NCBI GenBank assembly: GCA_017513195.1
Contig: JAFXGM010000026.1
Coordinates: forward strand, 1-64,000
Direction of reading: 5' to 3'
DNA from: Clostridia bacterium
GTDB taxonomy: Bacteria; Bacillota; Clostridia; Oscillospirales; Acutalibacteraceae
Length of the DNA: 64,000 nt
The translations under genes were made by a program, and so were the position numbers. The first letter of the stretch is position 1, and each line of letters starts with the position of its first letter. The notes beneath the pieces were generated by a model. It saw only the letters and a list, made by a program, of their open reading frames with translations. It had not been told where the DNA came from and did not search any database. Of the stretch, positions 16,287-25,248 are shown piece by piece.

Positions 16287-17735
16287 ATGAATATAAAAAT
16301 GGTTTTTAGAACCGTAGGCAGAATATCTCAAGTAGCGGCGTTGCTTTTACTTATTCCTGCGGTGGTTGCAATTATTTACAAGGAAACTGAACAGTTTTTC
16401 GCGTTTTTTGTTACCGCAATAGCCGCTTTTGCTATTGGTCTTTTTATAGGCTTGATAACAAAAACAAAAAATCGCGTTATATATGCCAAAGACGGTTTTG
16501 CCATCACGGCGCTTGCGTGGATAGTTATGGCACTTGTAGGTGCTGTTCCTTTTGTAATATCCGGTGATATTCCTTCCTATATCGATGCTGTTTTTGAAAC
16601 GGTTAGCGGCTTTACGACTACGGGCGCTTCAATACTTACAAATGTAGAGGCAATGAGCCGCAGTATGCTTTTTTGGCGTAGTTTTACCCACTGGATAGGC
16701 GGAATGGGTGTGCTTGTGTTTATTATGGCGATCATACCTAATCTTACCGATCGTTCTATTCACATTATGCGAGCAGAAATGCCGGGTCCTGTAATTGGTA
16801 AACTTGTTCCTCGCGTTAAAGATACCGCAAAAATACTGTATCTTATATACATTTTTCTTACTGTTTTACAAACTGTTTTGTTGCTTGCAGGCGGTATGCC
16901 GTTATTCGATAGCCTGATTCATACATTTGGTACAGCGGGTACGGGCGGCTTTGGTATCAAGGCTGACAGCATAGCCTCATATAGTCCATATTGTCAATGG
17001 GTTATTGCCATATTTATGTTGATTTTCGGCGTAAACTTTAACCTATATTATCTACTTTTGTTGCGCCGTATACGAACAGCTTTAAAAAGCGGTGAGCTGT
17101 GGTGTTATATATCGATTGTATTTGTAAGCGTAGCGGCAATTACTGTAAATATTGCACCGATTTATAAGAATTTTTCTACAGCTCTTAGAAATTCAACATT
17201 TCAAGTGGCATCAATTATTTCAACAACCGGCTTTGCCACTGCGGATTTTGATTTGTGGCCCGGTCTTTCAAAAGCAATACTTTTATTGCTTATGTTCTGT
17301 GGCGCTTGCGCGGGTTCAACTGCGGGCGGACTAAAGGTTTCGCGTGTTGTAATGCTATTTAAATCGGTAACCAAAGAAATAAGAAAAATGTTGCATCCTC
17401 GTTCAATTGGCAAGGTTCACTTTGAGGGCAAGTCGGTAGAAGACTCTACACTGAGCAGTGTAAGCACATATTTTGTTATATATGTGATATGCTTTTTTAT
17501 GATTTTTTTGCTTATTTCCTTCGAACCTTTTGGATTAGAAAGCAATTTTTCGGCGGTGGCCGCTTGTTTTAACAATATAGGTCCCGGTTTTTCGGCTGTT
17601 GGGCCTACAGCGAGCTATGCGGGCTACACCGGCTTTTCTAAAATAATCTTGTCATTCGCCATGTTGCTTGGTCGTCTTGAAATTTTCCCGATAGTGGTAT
17701 TTCTTTCACCACGCACCTGGATAAAGAAAAAATAA
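16287..17735 (+). CDS. trkH: TrkH-type potassium transporter subunit
   Basis: The 482-aa polytopic membrane protein has the four M1-P-M2 repeats of the TrkH/KtrB/HKT superfamily. Selectivity-filter regions are visible: SGFTTTGASIL (repeat 1), FGTAGTGGFGI (repeat 2), ISTTGFATAD (repeat 3) and FNNIGPGFSAVG (repeat 4). The N-terminus has extra helices relative to KtrB, as expected for TrkH. It works with the TrkA encoded immediately upstream. An in-operon KtrB/KtrA-like pair follows. Confidence 0.92.
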   Translation: MNIKMVFRTVGRISQVAALLLLIPAVVAIIYKETEQFFAFFVTAIAAFAIGLFIGLITKTKNRVIYAKDGFAITALAWIVMALVGAVPFVISGDIPSYIDAVFETVSGFTTTGASILTNVEAMSRSMLFWRSFTHWIGGMGVLVFIMAIIPNLTDRSIHIMRAEMPGPVIGKLVPRVKDTAKILYLIYIFLTVLQTVLLLAGGMPLFDSLIHTFGTAGTGGFGIKADSIASYSPYCQWVIAIFMLIFGVNFNLYYLLLLRRIRTALKSGELWCYISIVFVSVAAITVNIAPIYKNFSTALRNSTFQVASIISTTGFATADFDLWPGLSKAILLLLMFCGACAGSTAGGLKVSRVVMLFKSVTKEIRKMLHPRSIGKVHFEGKSVEDSTLSSVSTYFVIYVICFFMIFLLISFEPFGLESNFSAVAACFNNIGPGFSAVGPTASYAGYTGFSKIILSFAMLLGRLEIFPIVVFLSPRTWIKKK

Positions 17736-17749
17736 CAAGGGTGGTGCTT

Positions 17750-19075
17750 ATGCCAAAACAAAGAATATTTTCATCTTCGAGAACAATAATATTTGGCTTT
17801 GCTGCTATGATAATTGTAGGTACACTGCTTCTTATGTTACCTTTTTCTTCAAAAAGCGGCACGGTAACACCTTTTTTGGATTGCTTGTTCACGGCTACCT
17901 CAAGTAGCTGTGTTACAGGATTGGTTGTTCACGATACCGCAACACATTGGTCGCTGTTTGGGCAGATAGTGATTTTGATTATGATACAAATAGGCGGTAT
18001 GGGTATAGTAACTATGTCTATACTCGCTGTTATGCTATCGGGCAAAAGAGTAAATCTTACACAACGAAGCACTATGCAGGAATCTATTTCGGCTCATAAG
18101 GTGGGCGGAATAATACAACTTTCAAGCTTTATAATTATTACAAGTTTGGTAATAGAATTATTAGGTGCGATAGCGTTTTCGTTTGTATTTTGCCGAGATT
18201 ACGGATTTTTAAAGGGGATTTGGATGTCCGTCTTTCATTCGGTATCCGCTTTTTGTAACGCAGGTTTTGATTTGATGGGTGAGACTGCAAAATTTTCTTC
18301 ACTTACAAGCTATGTGTATAATCCCGTCGTAAATATAACCGTTATGCTGCTTATAATTATCGGCGGTATAGGTTTTCTTACTTGGGATGATATCAAAACT
18401 AACAAGTGGCATATTAGACACTACCGCGTACAAAGTAAGATAATATTTTTGGTAACGGCAATACTTATTTTAGTGCCTGCGTTATATTTCTTCTTTTTCG
18501 AATTTAATAATTTAAGTTTCGGTAAAAGGATTTTGGTGTCACTCTTTCAAGCGGTTACACCGCGTACGGCAGGTTTTAATACTGTTGACGCTTCACAGTT
18601 ATCTGAAACGGGTAATGCGGTTGTTACGGTGCTTATGCTTATCGGCGGCGCACCCGGTTCTACTGCGGGCGGTATGAAAATTACAACCGTTGCGGTTTTG
18701 ATAGCGGCTACCGTATCTGTGTTCCGTAAGCGCGACAGCGCACATATTTTGCGCAGAAGAGTCAGCGACGAAACGGTAAAAATTGCTGCTACAGTTTTGG
18801 TTATGTATATCGTGTTATTTGTTTTTGGAGCAATGGTAATAAGCAGTATAGAAAGTTTACCGCTTACAGATTGCCTTTATGAAACGGCCTCTGCAATAGG
18901 CACAGTAGGTCTTACAACAGGCATTACTCCAAGTCTTAGTGCCGTTTCGCGAATAGTATTGATTATCCTAATGTATATGGGCAGAGTCGGCGGTCTTACC
19001 ATAGTTTTTGCAACGTTTGGCAGCACGCAAAAAAATCTTGTAAAATATCCGCAAGCGACCATAACAGTTGGTTAG
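17750..19075 (+). CDS. KtrB-like potassium transporter subunit
   Basis: The 441-aa membrane protein is of the same superfamily but in the shorter KtrB form. Filter regions are ATSSSCVTGLVV, SAFCNAGFDLMG, VTPRTAGFNTVD and SAIGTVGLTTGI. ATG at 17750 is chosen over GTG at 17741, because AGGGTGG lies just upstream of the ATG and includes that GTG. It pairs with the single-RCK KtrA-like gene that follows after 12 nt. Presence next to a full TrkAH pair suggests two transporters of different affinity or ion coupling under one promoter. Confidence 0.9.
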   Translation: MPKQRIFSSSRTIIFGFAAMIIVGTLLLMLPFSSKSGTVTPFLDCLFTATSSSCVTGLVVHDTATHWSLFGQIVILIMIQIGGMGIVTMSILAVMLSGKRVNLTQRSTMQESISAHKVGGIIQLSSFIIITSLVIELLGAIAFSFVFCRDYGFLKGIWMSVFHSVSAFCNAGFDLMGETAKFSSLTSYVYNPVVNITVMLLIIIGGIGFLTWDDIKTNKWHIRHYRVQSKIIFLVTAILILVPALYFFFFEFNNLSFGKRILVSLFQAVTPRTAGFNTVDASQLSETGNAVVTVLMLIGGAPGSTAGGMKITTVAVLIAATVSVFRKRDSAHILRRRVSDETVKIAATVLVMYIVLFVFGAMVISSIESLPLTDCLYETASAIGTVGLTTGITPSLSAVSRIVLIILMYMGRVGGLTIVFATFGSTQKNLVKYPQATITVG

Positions 19076-19087
19076 AAAGGTGATTTT

Positions 19088-19735
19088 ATGAAAAATATAT
19101 TGTTAATAGGTATGGGCCGTTTCGGCAAAACAATGGCGGCCGAGCTTGATAAATTAGGACATCAGGTAATGGCGGTTGACAGCCGTGAGAGGTGTATAAA
19201 CGAATGTATTGATTTTGTAACCAGCGCTCAGATTGGTGACAGTACTAACCCTGAGTTTCTTAAAGGCTTGGGAATTGATAATTATGACGTTTGCATCGTT
19301 ACCATCAAAAAAGATTTTCAAAGTTCGCTTGAGACTACAACTCTTCTAAAGGATTTGGGTGCAAAGCTTGTGGTGTCGCGTGCGGCAAGCGATTTTCATG
19401 CAAGATTTTTACTGCGAAACGGTGCCGACAAGGTTGTTTTTCCTGAAAAACAGATGGCGAAGTGGGCGGCTGTTCGCTATGGCTCAAACAATATGCTCGA
19501 TTATGTAGAACTTGATGAAAATGTTTCTATATTTGAGTTAGAGGTACCTCAAAATTGGGTGGGTAAAACCGTAGCGCAGGTGGACGTGCGCAAAAAATAC
19601 AATATAAATGTTTTGGGTATGTTTATAAACGGTAAATTGTCTGTTACAATGACGCCCGATACTATTTTTACGTCAGAACATCCCATTTTAGTGCTTGGAA
19701 ATTATAAAGATGTGCAAAAATGCTTTAAATTGTAA
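19088..19735 (+). CDS. KtrA-like RCK-domain potassium channel regulator
   Basis: The 215-aa protein has one RCK_N (LLIGMGRFGKTMAAEL, the G-x-G-x-x-G nucleotide site at residues 6-11) and one RCK_C domain. This is the KtrA layout, not the duplicated TrkA layout of the first gene of the operon. It forms the octameric gating ring on KtrB. Its ribosome site GAAAGGTGAT overlaps the KtrB stop region, indicating coupling. Confidence 0.9.
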   Translation: MKNILLIGMGRFGKTMAAELDKLGHQVMAVDSRERCINECIDFVTSAQIGDSTNPEFLKGLGIDNYDVCIVTIKKDFQSSLETTTLLKDLGAKLVVSRAASDFHARFLLRNGADKVVFPEKQMAKWAAVRYGSNNMLDYVELDENVSIFELEVPQNWVGKTVAQVDVRKKYNINVLGMFINGKLSVTMTPDTIFTSEHPILVLGNYKDVQKCFKL

Positions 19736-19744
19736 TAGATTTGC

Positions 19745-19773
19745 TTGACAAATTTTGCAAATAATATTACAAT
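19745..19773 (+). promoter_or_regulatory. Promoter of efp
   Basis: TTGACA (19745-19750), a 17-bp spacer and TACAAT (19768-19773) are followed by GGAGG at 19827. Confidence 0.8.
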
Positions 19774-19839
19774 ATATGGAGTGTAATGGTGAAGATTTTG
19801 CCATAACAAGAAGTAAATTGTTTTTTGGAGGAAATAATA

Positions 19840-20397
19840 ATGGTTAGTGCCGGTGATTTTAGAAATGGCGTTACTTTTGAAGAGGATGGACAGGTTTTAC
19901 AGGTTGTTGAATTCCAACACGTTAAACCGGGTAAGGGTGCAGCTTTTGTAAGAACAAAGACCAAGAATGTTATTACAGGCGCAGTTATTGAAAAATCTTA
20001 CAACCCAACTGCAAAGTTCCCAACCGCTTATATTGAGCGTAAGGATATGGAATATTCATATCAAGATGGTGATCTTTATTACTTTATGGATCAGGAAACT
20101 TATGAGCTTGAGCCAATCAACGCTTCAGAGCTTTCTGACAACTTTAAGTTTGTAAAAGAAAATATGGTATGCAAGGTTCTTTCTTATAAGGGTAAGGTAT
20201 TCGGCGTAGAGCCACCAACATTTGTTGAGCTTACTGTTACCGCTACTGAACCTGGTTTTGCAGGCAACACAGCTACAAATGCTACCAAGCCAGCAACACT
20301 TGAAACCGGTTGTGAAATCCGTGTGCCTCTCTTTATTAACGAGGGTGAGGTTGTTCGTATCGATACTCGTACAGGCGAGTATATGGAACGCGCATAA
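19840..20397 (+). CDS. efp: Translation elongation factor P
   Basis: The 185-aa protein has the usual EF-P length and three-domain order. The loop [10 protein letters not shown] carries Lys32, the residue that is modified in Bacillus-type EF-P. EF-P relieves ribosome stalling at polyproline stretches. The ATG at 19840 is preceded by GGAGG at 19827-19831; the TTG five codons upstream lies within that ribosome site. It has its own promoter and is followed after 24 nt by a CD1247-like gene. Confidence 0.95.
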   Translation: MVSAGDFRNGVTFEEDGQVLQVVEFQHVKPGKGAAFVRTKTKNVITGAVIEKSYNPTAKFPTAYIERKDMEYSYQDGDLYYFMDQETYELEPINASELSDNFKFVKENMVCKVLSYKGKVFGVEPPTFVELTVTATEPGFAGNTATNATKPATLETGCEIRVPLFINEGEVVRIDTRTGEYMERA

Positions 20398-20421
20398 TTA
20401 AAATATTTGGAGGAAAACACA

Positions 20422-20868
20422 ATGGATATTTGTGAAAAGATTGCTTACATTAAAGGTCTTGCTGAAGGTCTTGCACTCGATGGCGAAACCAAGGAAGGTA
20501 AAATCCTTGCAGCTATTATTGACCTTTTGGGTGATATAACAGCAGAAATTTGTGACATTGAGGACGCTTGTGATGATATGAGCGAGCAGATCGATGCAGT
20601 TGATGAAGACCTTGCTTCTTTAGAAGACATCATCTATGAGGATGACGAGTGTGATTGCGATTGCTGCGATGACGATGATTGTGATTGCTGTGATGACGAA
20701 CTTTATGAAGTTGAGTGTCCATCTTGCAATGACGTTATTTATCTTGATGCTGAAATGCTTGAGGAAGAAGGCATTGATTGTCCAAACTGCGGCACACATT
20801 TAGAGTTTGATTTTGATTGTGACTGCTGTGACGATGATTGTGATTGCTGCTGCGAAGACGCAGAATAA
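20422..20868 (+). CDS. CD1247-N-domain protein with acidic Cys-rich tail
   Basis: Residues 1-60 match the CD1247 N-terminal family, an amphipathic helical segment starting DICEKIAYIKGLAEGL. The remainder holds two Asp/Cys clusters (about 72-92, dense CDC and CC pairs; and the C-terminus, again CDC/CC/CCC) around a rubredoxin-like knuckle, VECPSCND and IDCPNCGTH. The clusters look like metal-binding surfaces; the metal is unknown. ATG at 20422 follows GGAGG (the upstream TTG at 20407 overlaps the ribosome site). Position directly after efp suggests co-transcription and a link to translation or envelope stress, but no function is established. Confidence 0.85.
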   Translation: MDICEKIAYIKGLAEGLALDGETKEGKILAAIIDLLGDITAEICDIEDACDDMSEQIDAVDEDLASLEDIIYEDDECDCDCCDDDDCDCCDDELYEVECPSCNDVIYLDAEMLEEEGIDCPNCGTHLEFDFDCDCCDDDCDCCCEDAE

Positions 20869-20881
20869 TTTTTAGAATAAA

Positions 20882-20924
20882 TAGCCGTGCCGATTTCGTT
20901 TTGTGCGAAAGGGTGCGGCTTTTT
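20882..20924 (+). terminator. Terminator after the efp operon
   Basis: AGCCGTGCC pairs with GGTGCGGCT (with G-U pairs) and is followed by TTTTTT. Confidence 0.85.
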
Positions 20925-20939
20925 TAAAAGGATTGTAAA

Positions 20940-21677
20940 ATGAACAATACACAAACCAAATTACAATATGATATTTGTAAAACCGATAATAAGGCAGTTC
21001 CGGTTATAATTGTAGCGGCAGGGAGTTCAACCAGGATGAACGGCATAAATAAGCAGTTTATGCCAATTTTCGGTGTGCCTGTAATTGCACGCACTTTATT
21101 GACCTTTGAGGCTTGTAATAGTATTTCTAAAATTATAATAGTGACAGCGCGTGAAAGTGTGTTAGATATGCAACTTGTTTGTGACAAGTATATGATTGGT
21201 AAAGTAACTGATATAGTTGAAGGCGGCACAAACCGTCACGAATCGGTAATGAATGGTATTGCAAGACTTGCAGAAAGTGAAAAAAAGGTTCTTATTCACG
21301 ATGGTGCAAGACCATTTGTTAGTGTTGATACTATTGACGAGGTTGTATGTGCTCTTGAAGATTATGATGCCGCACTTTGTGTAAGTAAAATTAACGATAC
21401 AGTTAAAATGATAGATGACAATGGTTTGGTAAGGGACACTGTTGATCGCAGTATGCTTTATGCCGCACAAACGCCACAGGGTGTTGACGTAACAAAATAT
21501 AAACACGCTTGCGAAACTATTGAAAATATTGATTTGTTTACCGATGACGCATCTATTATGGAGACTGCGGGTTACAGCGTAAAAGCGATTGTTGGTAGTG
21601 GAAAAAATATAAAAATCACAACACCCGATGATATTTCGATTGCTGAAGCTATAGTAAAAGGGGAAGAAGAGCAATGA
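20940..21677 (+). CDS. ispD: 2-C-methyl-D-erythritol 4-phosphate cytidylyltransferase
   Basis: The 245-aa protein carries the nucleotidyltransferase signature [14 protein letters not shown] and [12 protein letters not shown] near the N-terminus, and later HDGARPFV. It catalyses CTP-dependent formation of CDP-ME in the MEP isoprenoid pathway. It overlaps ispF by 4 nt (ATGA), a standard ispDF arrangement, so the two enzymes are co-translated. The first ~18 residues before VPVIIV are a short extension. Confidence 0.95.
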   Translation: MNNTQTKLQYDICKTDNKAVPVIIVAAGSSTRMNGINKQFMPIFGVPVIARTLLTFEACNSISKIIIVTARESVLDMQLVCDKYMIGKVTDIVEGGTNRHESVMNGIARLAESEKKVLIHDGARPFVSVDTIDEVVCALEDYDAALCVSKINDTVKMIDDNGLVRDTVDRSMLYAAQTPQGVDVTKYKHACETIENIDLFTDDASIMETAGYSVKAIVGSGKNIKITTPDDISIAEAIVKGEEEQ

Positions 21678-22141
21678 GAATAGGACACGGTTATGACGTT
21701 CACAAACTAGTTGAAGGTCGTAAATTGATTTTAGGCGGTGTTGATATACCTTATGAAAAGGGTTTGCTTGGCCATTCTGACGCCGATGTTTTATTGCACG
21801 CTATAAGTGATGCACTTTTGGGCGCCGCAGCTCTTGGTGATATTGGTAAGCATTTTCCCGATACCGATATGGCATTTAAGGACGCAGACTCAAGAAACTT
21901 GTTGCGCCAAGTTGTAAACCTTATTAAAGAAAAAGGCTATAGGGTTGGTAATATAGATTGTACAATTATTGCACAAAAGCCAAAACTTAAAGATTATATC
22001 GAAATTATGCGTAAAAACATAGCAAGTGATTGTAATGTTGATGCTTCTTGTGTCAATGTAAAAGCTACTACAGAGGAAGGTCTTGGCTTTACAGGCGAGG
22101 GCAGCGGAATATCGGCTCACGCGGTTTGTATTCTGGAATAA
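21674..22141 (+). CDS. ispF: 2-C-methyl-D-erythritol 2,4-cyclodiphosphate synthase
   Basis: The 155-aa protein has the metal-binding signature GHGYDVHKL (Asp and His ligands at residues 8 and 10), [16 protein letters not shown] and a C-terminal [12 protein letters not shown]. It makes MEcPP in the MEP pathway, directly following ispD. Length is typical. Confidence 0.96.
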   Translation: MRIGHGYDVHKLVEGRKLILGGVDIPYEKGLLGHSDADVLLHAISDALLGAAALGDIGKHFPDTDMAFKDADSRNLLRQVVNLIKEKGYRVGNIDCTIIAQKPKLKDYIEIMRKNIASDCNVDASCVNVKATTEEGLGFTGEGSGISAHAVCILE

Positions 22142-22149
22142 CAAATTCG

Positions 22150-22180
22150 ATCACCTCATAGAATTTTATGGGGTGATTTT
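22150..22180 (+). promoter_or_regulatory. Hairpin that sequesters the next gene's ribosome site
   Basis: ATCACCTCATA (22150-22160) pairs over 11 bp with TATGGGGTGAT (22167-22177), then TTTT. The right arm contains the GGGGTGAT ribosome site of the GTG start at 22182. It could be a weak terminator after ispF, a translation-level switch, or both. Confidence 0.6.
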
Positions 22181-22181
22181 T

Positions 22182-22628
22182 GTGAAAACATATATAACCT
22201 TTACTAAAAAAGGTCTTTTTTTATTATTTGCATTAATTGTTTGTGTTGGCTTTGTTTGTTGTGAAATAGCAGCGGTAAGCAATACGGATACCAATGCTAA
22301 AACAAATGCAGACAGATTAGCATTTATTAAAAGTATAGGTTATACTGCAACCAACAGTGAACCTAAAACCAAAACAGTCGTTATACCCGAAGTGTTTTAT
22401 GATGTGTATAAAAACTACAATATTTTGCAAAACTCTGCTAAATATGATTTGTCTACATACAAGGGTAGTGAGGTAACTATATACACATATAATATTAATC
22501 CCCCCAAAAATTATAGCGGCGAATGCGTAGCAAATTTAATTGTATATAATGACAGGATAATCGGCGGCGACATATCTTCTACAGCACTGGGGGGATTTAT
22601 GTTGCCATTAAAAAAACAAGGCGAGTGA
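22182..22628 (+). CDS. DUF4830-type membrane-anchored protein
   Basis: The 148-aa protein has one N-terminal membrane helix (about residues 10-30, ending near paired Cys) and an extracytoplasmic domain with FIKSIGYTA and VVIPEVFYDVYKNYNILQ, the hallmarks of the DUF4830 family. GTG at 22182 follows GGGGTGAT. Function is unknown. It sits between ispF and a pseudouridine synthase with only short gaps, so it is probably in the same transcript. Confidence 0.75.
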   Translation: MKTYITFTKKGLFLLFALIVCVGFVCCEIAAVSNTDTNAKTNADRLAFIKSIGYTATNSEPKTKTVVIPEVFYDVYKNYNILQNSAKYDLSTYKGSEVTIYTYNINPPKNYSGECVANLIVYNDRIIGGDISSTALGGFMLPLKKQGE

Positions 22629-22632
22629 CAAA

Positions 22633-23346
22633 GTGAAAAAACAAAGACTTGATAAATTTATTGCAAATCAGTTAATAATACCACGTAGCGTTGTGCGAAA
22701 GGGAATATATCGCGGGTTGGCTACAGTAAATGATACGGTAGTTCGTGATATTGCTTTTTCAATTGATAGTGAAAACGATTCAATTGCTTATGACGGAACA
22801 AAGATAGGGTATAAAGAATATGTTTATATATTAATGAATAAGCCCAAAGGCGTTTTGTCAGCGGCGACGGACAAATCTCGTAAAACGGTGGTTGATTTGG
22901 TTCCCGAACATTTAAAGCGGCAGGATATAGCACCTGTTGGAAGATTGGACAAGGACACAACCGGACTTTTGCTCATTACCGATGACGGTGTATTTGCGCA
23001 TAATTGCATATCACCAAAAAAAGAAATATCAAAATCGTATATTGTAACGCTTGACGGCGATATTAATGATGAGATGATACAAAAATTCAAAACAGGCATA
23101 ACTTTGGTTGACGGCACCATGTGCAAGAGTGCAATTCTTGAGAAAATAGATAAAAATATTGCTCGTGTGATTATAAGTGAAGGAAAGTATCACCAAGTTA
23201 AAAGAATGTTTGGCATGGTAGGCCTTGGGGTAAACGAATTGCACCGTGAGGCTATAGGCGGTCTCTGTTTACCAAACGACCTTAAAAGTGGCGAATGTAT
23301 AGAAATGACAAAGGAATATCTCGAATCCGTTATTTTTAACAAATAA
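22633..23346 (+). CDS. RsuA/RluB/E/F-family rRNA pseudouridine synthase
   Basis: The 237-aa protein has an N-terminal S4-like RNA-binding segment (KKQRLDKFIANQL), MNKPKGVLSA, and the catalytic motif GRLDKDTTGLLL with the nucleophilic Asp. HQVKRMFGMVG is the expected C-terminal signature. It isomerises uridine in 16S rRNA (RsuA type) or 23S rRNA; the exact target is not readable from sequence. Start is GTG, 4 nt after the DUF4830 stop. Confidence 0.9.
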   Translation: MKKQRLDKFIANQLIIPRSVVRKGIYRGLATVNDTVVRDIAFSIDSENDSIAYDGTKIGYKEYVYILMNKPKGVLSAATDKSRKTVVDLVPEHLKRQDIAPVGRLDKDTTGLLLITDDGVFAHNCISPKKEISKSYIVTLDGDINDEMIQKFKTGITLVDGTMCKSAILEKIDKNIARVIISEGKYHQVKRMFGMVGLGVNELHREAIGGLCLPNDLKSGECIEMTKEYLESVIFNK

Positions 23347-23475
23347 TAACAAAAGGTTAGATACTTTTACCAAAAGTACCGCCAAAACATTGTGTGAAAT
23401 AGTTATAGCATTTAAGAAGAAAGTTTGTTATAATAACTAGGTAAAATAGGAAATTTATCAGGAGGTCCATTTTTT

Positions 23476-24618
23476 ATGGCAAGTTTATCTCTACGCAACG
23501 TCTACAAAAGATACCCCGGTGGCGTAACCGCGGTAACTGACTTCAACCTCGAAATTAAGGACAAGGAATTTATCGTTTTCGTTGGTCCTTCAGGTTGCGG
23601 TAAATCTACAACACTTCGTATGGTTGCAGGTCTTGAAGAAATCTCTGACGGTGAAGTTTACATCGGCGATCGCCTTGTAAATGACGTAGCACCAAAAGAC
23701 CGCGATATCGCAATGGTGTTCCAAAACTACGCTCTTTATCCACACATGACAGTTTTTGATAATATGGCATTTGGTCTTAAACTTCGTAAAACACCGAAGG
23801 ATGAAATTAAGCGCCGTGTTGAAGAAGCTGCTCGTATCCTTGACATTGCTCATCTTCTTGAGCGTAAGCCAAAGGCTTTGTCAGGTGGTCAGCGTCAGCG
23901 TGTAGCACTTGGTCGTGCTATCGTTCGTGAACCTAAGGTATTCTTGCTTGACGAACCTCTTTCAAACTTGGACGCTAAGCTTCGTGCACAAATGCGTACC
24001 GAAATTTCTAAGCTCCATCAGCGCTTGGGTACAACCTTTATCTACGTAACACATGACCAGACAGAAGCTATGACAATGGCTAGCCGTATCGTTGTTATGA
24101 AGAGCGGTATTATCCAGCAGGTTGACACTCCACAACGTTTGTATCTCTATCCTTGCAATCTATTCGTTGCAGGATTTATCGGTTCACCACAGATGAACTT
24201 TATCGAGGCTAAGATTCTTAAAGAGGGTAATGACTTCTACGCAGAGTTTGGTTCAGAAGACACCAAGACTCGTGCAGGTGTTAAGTTTAAGATTAAGCTT
24301 CCTGCAGAAAAGAACAAGGATGACGCTCTTGTTCCATACATCGATAAGGAAGTTATTATCGGTGTTCGTCCAGAGCACGTTCACAACGAAGAAGAATTGC
24401 TTGCCGCAAACCCAGATGGTATTGTTGAAGTTGATGTTGAAGTTACCGAGCTTATGGGTGCCGAAACATATCTTTACACCAACTGTGAAGGTCAGGCTAT
24501 CAACGCTCGTGTTGCTCCTACAAACACAGCTCGTCCTGGCGACAAGATCAAGATTGCTCTTGAACCAAGCAAAATTCACATTTTTGATAAGGATACCGAA
24601 CTTACAATTAGTAACTAA
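23476..24618 (+). CDS. MsmX/UgpC-type sugar ABC transporter ATP-binding protein
   Basis: The 380-aa protein has the Walker A motif [10 protein letters not shown]-loop NYALYPHMT, signature [14 protein letters not shown], Walker [17 protein letters not shown] and switch His in [13 protein letters not shown]-terminal ~140-residue OB/TOBE regulatory domain follows. This is the CUT1-family ATPase that energises carbohydrate importers. No permease or binding-protein gene is adjacent. By analogy with Bacillus MsmX it probably serves several sugar transporters encoded elsewhere. AGGAGGT precedes the ATG and synonymous codons look biased toward C-ending forms, as in highly expressed genes. Confidence 0.93.
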   Translation: MASLSLRNVYKRYPGGVTAVTDFNLEIKDKEFIVFVGPSGCGKSTTLRMVAGLEEISDGEVYIGDRLVNDVAPKDRDIAMVFQNYALYPHMTVFDNMAFGLKLRKTPKDEIKRRVEEAARILDIAHLLERKPKALSGGQRQRVALGRAIVREPKVFLLDEPLSNLDAKLRAQMRTEISKLHQRLGTTFIYVTHDQTEAMTMASRIVVMKSGIIQQVDTPQRLYLYPCNLFVAGFIGSPQMNFIEAKILKEGNDFYAEFGSEDTKTRAGVKFKIKLPAEKNKDDALVPYIDKEVIIGVRPEHVHNEEELLAANPDGIVEVDVEVTELMGAETYLYTNCEGQAINARVAPTNTARPGDKIKIALEPSKIHIFDKDTELTISN

Positions 24619-24631
24619 GGTACTCGTTTGG

Positions 24632-24659
24632 CAGCGCCGCAATAGCGGCGCTGTTTTTT
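24632..24659 (+). terminator. Terminator after the ABC ATPase gene
   Basis: The GC-rich stem CAGCGCCGC/GCGGCGCTG closes on AATA and is followed by TTTTTT. Confidence 0.95.
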
Positions 24660-24718
24660 GCTGTAAATATATTAACAAATAAAAATCAAGATTTTTTTGC
24701 ATTTTTTGCAAAAAGGTC

Positions 24719-24747
24719 TTGATTTTTTCTTTTTGTGGTACTATAAT
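24719..24747 (+). promoter_or_regulatory. Promoter of the mraZ division/wall cluster
   Basis: TTGATT (24719-24724), 17 bp, TATAAT (24742-24747). The -35 element lies in the right arm of an inverted repeat, AAAAATCAAGA (24681-24691) with TCTTGATTTTT (24717-24727). Confidence 0.75.
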
Positions 24748-24753
24748 ACATTT

Positions 24754-24800
24754 AAGTGGTGAAAAGTGTGTTAAAAAACCATAAAAGTGTATTAAAGTGG
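24754..24800 (+). promoter_or_regulatory. MraZ-type operator: four in-phase AGTGK repeats
   Basis: AAGTGG/AAGTGT units have their AGTG at 24755, 24765, 24786 and 24796, i.e. spacings of 10, 21 and 10 bp, placing all on one helix face just downstream of the -10. MraZ is known to bind such short GTG-containing repeats upstream of its own operon. Confidence 0.75.
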
Positions 24801-24819
24801 TGAAAGCGAGGTGGCAATA

Positions 24820-25245
24820 ATGCTTTACGGTGGATACGACCATACAATAGACAAAAAGGGCAGAATTGCCATTCCGGCGAAACTGCGTGATGCTTTTGGT
24901 GATACCTTTATGATTGCCAAGGGTATTTTTGGTAAAAACTGTTTGTGCGTTTATTCAAACGAGCAGTGGGACAAGCTTGTTGAAAAGATTGGTAATTTGC
25001 CATCTGCAAAATCAAGTGTTGTAAAGCGCTATCTTTATGAAGGTGCGTTTGAAGTGGAATTTGATTCACAGGGTAGAATACTTATTCCGGCCGCTCTTCG
25101 CGAATTCGCTTCGCTTGAAACCGAGGCACACATAATCGGTGTTGACACCAATCTTGAGATTTGGAACAAAGAACTTTGGCAAAAAGAAAATTCGGACTAC
25201 ACACCCGAATCTATTGCTGCTATTGTTAACGAATTGGATTTTTAA
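24820..25245 (+). CDS. mraZ: Transcriptional regulator MraZ
   Basis: The 141-aa protein has two SpoVT-AbrB-like half-domains: the first YDHTIDKKGRIAIPAKLRDAF, the second FDSQGRILIPAALREFA. MraZ binds its own promoter repeats and represses the division/wall cluster; the operator is visible just upstream. ATG at 24820 fits the GAGGTGG ribosome site, which itself contains the alternative GTG at 24811. It is the first gene of an eleven-gene cluster. Confidence 0.94.
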   Translation: MLYGGYDHTIDKKGRIAIPAKLRDAFGDTFMIAKGIFGKNCLCVYSNEQWDKLVEKIGNLPSAKSSVVKRYLYEGAFEVEFDSQGRILIPAALREFASLETEAHIIGVDTNLEIWNKELWQKENSDYTPESIAAIVNELDF

Positions 25246-25248
25246 GTT

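Noticed and set aside
22083-22181. Longer start of the DUF4830 protein
   Set aside because: It overlaps ispF and lacks a ribosome site; GTG at 22182 has one and starts just before the membrane helix.
23347-23475. Riboswitch or leader before the sugar ABC ATPase
   Set aside because: Only a TATAAT near 23430 without a good -35 and no convincing conserved structure could be read.
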